Part shown: one piece after another, positions 58,095-64,000 of the stretch
Layout: each line of letters opens with the position of its first letter
Numbering within the stretch: position 1 is the stretch's first letter
NCBI GenBank assembly: GCA_036785705.1
Contig: JAWUZG010000138.1
Coordinates: forward strand, 947,501 to 1,011,500
Length of the DNA: 64,000 nucleotides
Direction: 5' to 3'
Source of the DNA: Acanthornis magna
Taxonomy: Eukaryota; Chordata; Aves; Passeriformes; Acanthizidae
The notes under the pieces: generated by a model
The model's database searches: none
Told to the model about the DNA's origin: nothing
The model's input: the letters and a program-made list of their open reading frames with translations, nothing else
Position numbers and translations under genes: made by a program

Positions 58095-58275
58095 TTTTTT
58101 GAGGGGTTTTTTTTTGTTTTTTTGTTTTGTTTTGGTTTGGTTTTTGGTAGTGTTTTTTTGTTGTTGGTTTTTGTTTGTTTGTTTGTGGGTTTTTGTTTTG
58201 TTTTTTATTTTTGTTTTGGTTTGTTTGTTTGCTTGGTGGGGTTGTGTGGGGTTTTGTTTGCTTGTGGGTTTTTGT
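58095..58275. repeat. T-rich / G+T-only low-complexity tract
   Basis: About 180 bases of T-runs interrupted by G, GG, GGG and GGGG, with very few A or C. It is the strand-complement counterpart of the tract at 8972-9178. It probably derives from a decayed poly(A) stretch on the minus strand. The long Lys/Asn/Thr/Gln-rich minus-strand frame across it is an artefact. Confidence 0.9.
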
Positions 58276-61200
58276 AAAAAAAATGGGAAAAATAATTTTC
58301 TCAAAATACCACTTTTTTCCCCTTTCTTTAAAGACTTCAGTCAAATTTTCGGTGTTGCCTCTGCTCAGGGTTTGCAATTTAATAACCTTGTTATGTTACA
58401 AATCCTGAGATTCTGCGACTCCTGCCCTAGTCCATCTGCCAAGCAGAGAGTGTTTCTTGACCTTTTAAAGAAAGCCAGAGATAATGAACCATTTGGACTG
58501 TAGGATGCCCTGGTTGCTTGGAATAAAATCAGTGTGGCTGTGAATTTTGGAGAGGAACAAATGTGCAGCCCTGAGCCAGCAGTGCAGACTGAGCCTTTGC
58601 AGTGATCACCCACTGCAGACACAGCCATCAAGTCCTTTAAAACAGTTAATAAATCAGACATCGTGGGCAGAGTGAGACCTGGGCTGCACAAGGGCTTCAG
58701 AAAGTGTTTTGAAAGGTCCAGGGAGGGAGGATTTGCCTCAGTGCCATTGAGTTTCAGCTTGTAACTAGTGAATTCTTCTCCTTCAGAATTCTCTGGTGAA
58801 ATGCAAAAGCTGATGCTGCTTGAGGGGAGCTGGACGGCAGCATCTGCTTTCCCCACTGTTAATGGCATTGGAAATGTGTAGTGTGTGCCACAGATTTTGC
58901 ACCTCAGGTTTTGGAAGTGCAATGGTAAAAGATGTTACTTTCATCAGTATTTTTTGTGGTGAGTTTTAGCTCTTCTCTGAAAAAGGAAACACAAAATATT
59001 GCAGCTTCACAGGTGTTGTTCCTGAGGTGGTCTGGCTGAGGTCAGAAACGTTCCCTGGGGATAACCACTGACCACTGAGCCCTGTTAGTGAAAGGGAATC
59101 CCCGACTGTGTGGCTGGGGAGTGGAGACTGAGCATCCAAACCCCTTCCCATGGCCCAGCAGCACTACAGAGGAACACATCCTGACCTCCCCCTGAGACCA
59201 TTGGGTCCAGCTCTCATGGGCACATGCTGAGCAGCCAGAGCTATGCCAGTCTCTGAGGGCTCCACAGAGAATGAGAGGACTGTGGCTCTCTGGTCCTTTT
59301 GTGGGATCATGAATGATCCTTTCTGCATTGTCTCCTTCACCAGGTCTCTCCCACTGCCTGGGGGATTACCTGCCTCCTGCTCAGGGCTGCTCCTCCCTGT
59401 TGTCTCTGCTTAGCCCAAGTGTTTATGCTCTTTTCATCCACCAGCTGAGTTACTCTGATCCTTTTCCGTGCATTTTCCATGGTATTACTATCTTTGTGGC
59501 AAGCATAGCACAGGAGCCCCAAGCTCACGCGTGGCTCTTCTCTTTCTCTTCCTGCTGCACCCAGATGACGTTCCTTGGTCCACAGTGCAGACCCAATTCT
59601 GCACACGTGTACATGAACAAGGACACACAGACACACACATGTGCAAACCTGGCTTAGGGTGCACCTGCCAGGCTGGCATGAGCTTTTCTTCCACAGCCTC
59701 ATTTTCATCACATCCAACTCACTCTGTGGGCACAGCAGAAAGGATGAAGAAAGTTTTTTGGCTGGAGCAGAAGGGATGGCTAATGCACTCCAGCCCTCAT
59801 CTCACTGGTGCCATGGAGAAATGCATGATTAATTTGCTTGAAGCATCACTGAGTATATGTTCTTCTAGTGCTGCAAAACCAGAGCCAGAGCCTCTGTCTG
59901 TAATTCTTTTAGGGAGAGATGTCAAAGTTGGTCTTGATTAAAGTTTTATTTTAATGTTGACTAAACCATGGTTAAATTATTCATATGTCTAGCTATTCAT
60001 GCAATAACAGGAGGAGTTTATTGTGATGGGATGGGTTGACACACCCAGTGTTAAAAACTTGCTGTTGTGCTCGTTGCAACCAGCATGGAAAAATAAACAA
60101 ATAGGGTGGGAGGGGAAGGCCTTTCTTCATTCTCCCCACAGTGTACACGGAGCTGTCATTTCAAATGAAGTAGCACTGGGCTTATGGTGATTTTTAGCCA
60201 CAGATCTCATGTCATAGCCTGCTTTGCTGCCAAGGAAACATGGGCAGGCTTGCTCTCCTCTAATGGGGAAACCCAAAGCATTACAGAATGTGGCCACTGC
60301 CATGGTGGTGGCACAGAGCCAGGTAAAACAGTCATTTAGTGCCATAATAAGTAATGAATTAGCTAAGGGAAACCTCCAAAGTCAACACCCACAAGGAAAA
60401 TCCCAGGACTGTTTTGGTGTCTGGCAGAGTAGATGAAACACCAGGGTGAAGGGATTTCTCCGAGAGGTCTTCCACCCTCCACACAGTGTTGGCTTTCTTC
60501 CTTCAAAGCTGAAAACCTTGGCACTTGTATAGCACAGCCCACACTGCCAGAGGCATGTTTATATTGGTCACTGGAGGGTCCCCTCGCTGCCATCATCCCC
60601 AGGGACAAACCATGGGCATTAGGAATGGATGAGCACGAGCCTGCCCGGGCACCTGGCTGGCTCAGACCTGGGGTCAAGAGGCAGCTGGGTTAGAGCCACA
60701 CCCCATGGCACCAGTGGCCTGAGGAGGAGCAGCTGATGGACATTGCCTTTGCATTCACAGCATCTCCCTACTTTGCCATGTAAAAGCTGAGGGTGGGGCA
60801 GGAAGGGAGGAGTATCCTGCTGGGGATGGTCTCAGCCCTTCGTGCTCAGAAAGCTGCTCCTGCTGGGGAGGTTGTGCTGGGCAGGGAAGAGCTGGCATGG
60901 AGGAGGAGCAGGTAGGTGGAGAGGGACCATTTTACATCTCCTCTGCTAAGCAGTAGCTGAGGGAAGAGCTGGTCACAATGGAGGCAGTCATGCTTTGCAA
61001 AAAATAAAACCATTTTTGAGCATGGTAAGTTAGAAGAAAGAATGATATGGTGTGATGGAGGAAAGAGTGATCCGTGGCCCGGCATGGTACACCCTAGGAA
61101 AGCTTCAGAATTTTGACAAAAGCCCCAAATCCTGCAGTTTTGTAGTGCTGCCCAGAACTCTGTGTGTCCCTCCCCTTGCTCACATGGGCACCCACTGGCT

Positions 61201-62352
61201 TGGCACTCCTGGGCTGCACTGGGGCGGTGCTCCTGACGGAGGGGAGGCAGCAAGCATCAGGGGCTGGGCCATGCTGGCAGCCCCCCAAACCACCCTGGTG
61301 CTCACCCATGACTGCCTGGGCCCTGTCTAATGCTCCTCTTCAGGGCACTGAGGCAGGTTAGACACTGTTCTCTTGTCGTCATTATCTGCAGCCCAACAAG
61401 TCCTGCTGGCTGGGTGATTTACATCCTGAGATACATCTGGGCCGTGGCTTGGTTTCGCCCAGCCTGGGTGGGCTTGTGGAGTAGCAGAAGGTGTTTGCTA
61501 GAGTCTGTGCTGCTAAAAGACTTTGGAGGGGTTGATGGGGCTCCAGGCAGTGAAGGAAATTTTCCTATGCCCTGTGCTCACCCACAAGCTTGGTGGGCTC
61601 CTCAGAATAATTTGTTAGGCCAGCCTTTCCTGGGGGACTCAGGACTCAAAGCCATGGCTTGTTCCAGCGGAGGGTCCCTAACAGCCCCCTCACCTGGGGA
61701 GAGTTATCCCAGGGGCTGGAGGTGCTGGGAGGAGTATTGAACCGACAGAGGAACCAGCTCCTCTCACAGCTCCCCCCATCATGAGCTCCAAAGCCTCGGC
61801 TTTAACTCATTTCCCACTGATCTTCCTTCCCCACACCCTCGTCCCAGGCAAGAGGCTGAACACCAGGCAGGGTCTCTCCCTGACTTATTTCATGTCAGGG
61901 CTGAGTTTCCTTACTTGCACCCCACCAGGACACAGCTCCTGACCAGGATCTCATACTAAGTGCAGACAGCAAGAGCTGTGACCTCCCAGGGGCTCACACT
62001 GAGTTTTAAAAAGCCCCTTGTTTTCCTCTGGGTATCACTGGCAGGTGAGGGGACAGTAACACAGCCCCTGCACAACAGAAACAGAGCCTGGGGAGGCATT
62101 TGGTCCTCATTAGAAGATGCTCAGTAGCTGTTTTGTCATTTTTCTTGTTTGTCATAAGAAATAAATACAGTTTAATAGATGATCTTACAGAGCAGGTTTT
62201 GGCAACACAACAGACCATGTCCCATTATAAACTTGATGTGTACAATTTAAAGCAAGATGGAATATAAAACCATTTCCAGCTCAGAGGAGGGAGAGATTTA
62301 GGTCTTGATTGTGCTGAAATGAAAAACAGCACATTCTTAGATAGTGTATTAA
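58276..62352. other. Non-coding unique sequence, no gene recognised
   Basis: No exon, RNA gene or transposon is recognised. A minus-strand open frame of about 185 codons at 58365-58922 has no recognisable domain. Confidence 0.55.
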
Positions 62353-62408
62353 ATCAGGCATTCTATTTTATAGAGTCCAAATCAGGCATTCTATTTTATA
62401 GAGTCCAA
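62353..62408. repeat. Perfect 28-bp tandem duplication
   Basis: The 28-bp unit starting ATCAGGCATT and ending GAGTCCAA occurs at 62353-62380 and again, base for base, at 62381-62408. A degenerate third partial copy (TTTTATAGAGGCCAA) follows near 62417-62431. Perfect identity suggests a recent event. Confidence 0.95.
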
Positions 62409-62430
62409 ACTTTGACCTTTTATAGAGGCC

Positions 62431-62454
62431 AAAAGGCTGTAGAAACAGCCTTTT
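62431..62454. repeat. Perfect 10-bp stem-loop followed by T-run
   Basis: AAAAGGCTGT pairs exactly with ACAGCCTTTT around an AGAA loop, and one more T follows. It resembles a bacterial intrinsic terminator in shape, but the context is vertebrate DNA and no such role is expected. Confidence 0.75.
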
Positions 62455-64000
62455 TCAGAATAATTAATCATATCATTCATTTTTTTTGGTTTAAAAAAAT
62501 TGGGGAGCTGATTTCTTTCATTTCTTGGTGTATTTTTAGAGAGATCGTGTGCAAAAGGGCAGCCGTAAACACCGCGGAAGATTATTTGGAGCCCAGGGAG
62601 GACTTTAAGGGGATGATCATGACAAAATTGCATCCATTAGCAGAGATGAAGAAACGCCCTGGGAAGTCTTCAGGAATGCTGCGTGTGATGGGGAAAGCTG
62701 GGCTCAGGAGCTGAGGGCAGGGTGCTGGGGAGGTGAGTGGGACAGGCAGCAGTGCAGCGGGAGGTGTGCTAACCATCCCTGTTGTCACAGAGCAGCGCTA
62801 GGGACGATGCTGGGGACTGGGAGGCTGTTGGCAGAGGGTGCTCCTAGTCTGGCCTGTGGTGTGCTCACCTTCCATCCAGATTGCAATAGCCTGCATGTGA
62901 CTTTCTTAAACTGGGCAGTTAATTCTTACTGAGATCAGAGGGTGCATCTCCTCAGGAGCAGCACTGGAGCAGTGTGCTGAAGGGACCGAATGCTTGTGCT
63001 GAGCTAATGGCAATCTCTGGTGGGGGAGCTCTGAGGATTTCCTCAGGTTTGTGCTCTGCCCCCAGAATGAGTAAACAAAAGCCTCCTCATTTATTTATGA
63101 TGCAAATAGCAACTGTGCATTCAGCTCTAGGATTTGATTATTTATTTAAAGCCGCTTGTCTCAGAGACACTGGCATGCAGTTTGTATGCAGGGGGCATCT
63201 GTCTGCCTTTACTACCTACAAATTGACATTTTGCTCTGGAAATGTAAATCCTTGCAGGGAGACACAGATCCCTTGGTCCTTCCTCTTCAGAGTCAGTAGC
63301 AGCAGCTCAGGGTCCCACCAGCCCCTCTGAAAATCCCAGCCACACTCTCTCCCTCTCTCATGGAACTGTTGAACATTGAGCTCCTCTGGACATGAAGGTT
63401 TCTACTGTGATAGCACCAAAGAGGGATGGCTAAAATCGAGTTGCTGTAGGTCCTTAGCAAAAACCTAAAGGGAAGGTGAGTAGGAGCTGGATACGGGCAG
63501 GCATGAAAACAATGAGATAGTATTTGGTTTAATATATTAGTGATGGCTCTTTGGAACCCCTTCCTCTCCCCCCACAATGGAAGAGAGCGTTGCTGTGTGC
63601 CAGAAGTGCTGGATTCGCCTTGTTCAACAGCTAGACACAAAAAGAAGCTTTGTTGAGTTCCAGGATATCAGGGATTGAATTTATGCTGTCTCGTGAATGT
63701 TATTTCGAGGCATCATCAAATACTCCTGCATCTTGTCAGGTTGGTGGCTGATTAATTTTGGTCACCTGGCTTTAGGAAGCCAGTGACACTCATTTGGTCC
63801 ATCTCAGGTCATCCCCTTGGCTTTGACAGCTGATGGAGCACAAGCATTCCTGCAGACAGCACCCCATTGGTGCGCCATGGCATGGATCAGCTCCAGAACT
63901 TTGGTGAGTTCAATGTTCAGCATTTTCAATGAGTGCAAAGGTGGGGAGGGCAGGGCTTGTCCCAGGAGATGGACAAGCCCAGAAACGCTAGATTTTGATG
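62455..64000. other. Non-coding unique sequence, no gene recognised
   Basis: No exon or transposon is recognised to the end of the window. The stretch at about 63060-63200 is AT-rich with ATTTATTTATGATGCAAAT and GATTATTTATTTAAAG motifs, including an octamer-like ATGCAAAT (positions near 63100), and could be conserved non-coding DNA. Confidence 0.5.

Noticed and set aside
57634..58377. Open frame of about 247 codons on the minus strand, the longest in the window
   Set aside because: Its centre is the G/T low-complexity tract translated as Lys/Asn/Thr/Gln repeats; the length is an artefact.
62431..62455. Stem-loop plus T-run as an intrinsic transcription terminator
   Set aside because: All other features indicate vertebrate nuclear DNA, where such terminators do not operate.

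Overview
The window looks like intergenic or long-intron DNA from a bird, most likely a songbird. The evidence is four CR1 LINE fragments (the dominant avian LINE), a short avian-type retroviral solo LTR, and two copies of a roughly 1.1 kb LTR-like repeat that I recall from passerine genomes. CpG is scarce outside repeats, and microsatellites are simple and short. I found no protein-coding exon, rRNA or tRNA that I can support. The longest open frames (about 185-250 codons) have no recognisable domain, often run through repeats, and are close to the number and length expected by chance in 64 kb.

Layout. 1-19 kb is mostly unique, fairly AT-rich sequence with one eroded CR1 (about 5970-6126), an A/C-only low-complexity tract (8972-9178), a CR1 tail (14826-14905) and several short perfect palindromes. 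19.17-22.48 kb holds two related, diverged, minus-strand LTR-like elements about 1.1 kb apart, each carrying an internal minisatellite of about 46-48 bp. 26.58-27.49 kb holds a 149-bp tandem duplication followed by a solo LTR with a readable TATA box and poly(A) signal. 28.4-35.7 kb holds the best CR1 copy (28436-28699), a GAT-rich repeat, a pure-purine (GGAA)n array of about 30 copies, and a minus-strand CR1. 40808-40865 is a strong imperfect hairpin resembling an ancient amniote palindromic repeat.

The most distinctive structure is at 53276-55366. It is a 12-monomer satellite-like array with a clear higher-order organisation: a 182-bp monomer alternates with a 169-bp monomer (351-bp dimer), plus two hybrid monomers. 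The 182-bp type ends in degenerate telomere-like CCCTAA repeats. The remaining sequence to 64 kb is unique apart from a G/T-only tract (58095-58275) and a perfect 28-bp tandem duplication next to a 10-bp stem-loop (62353-62454).

There is no gene network to describe. No novel functional system is demonstrated here; the higher-order array and the 40.8 kb hairpin are the two signals most worth following up.
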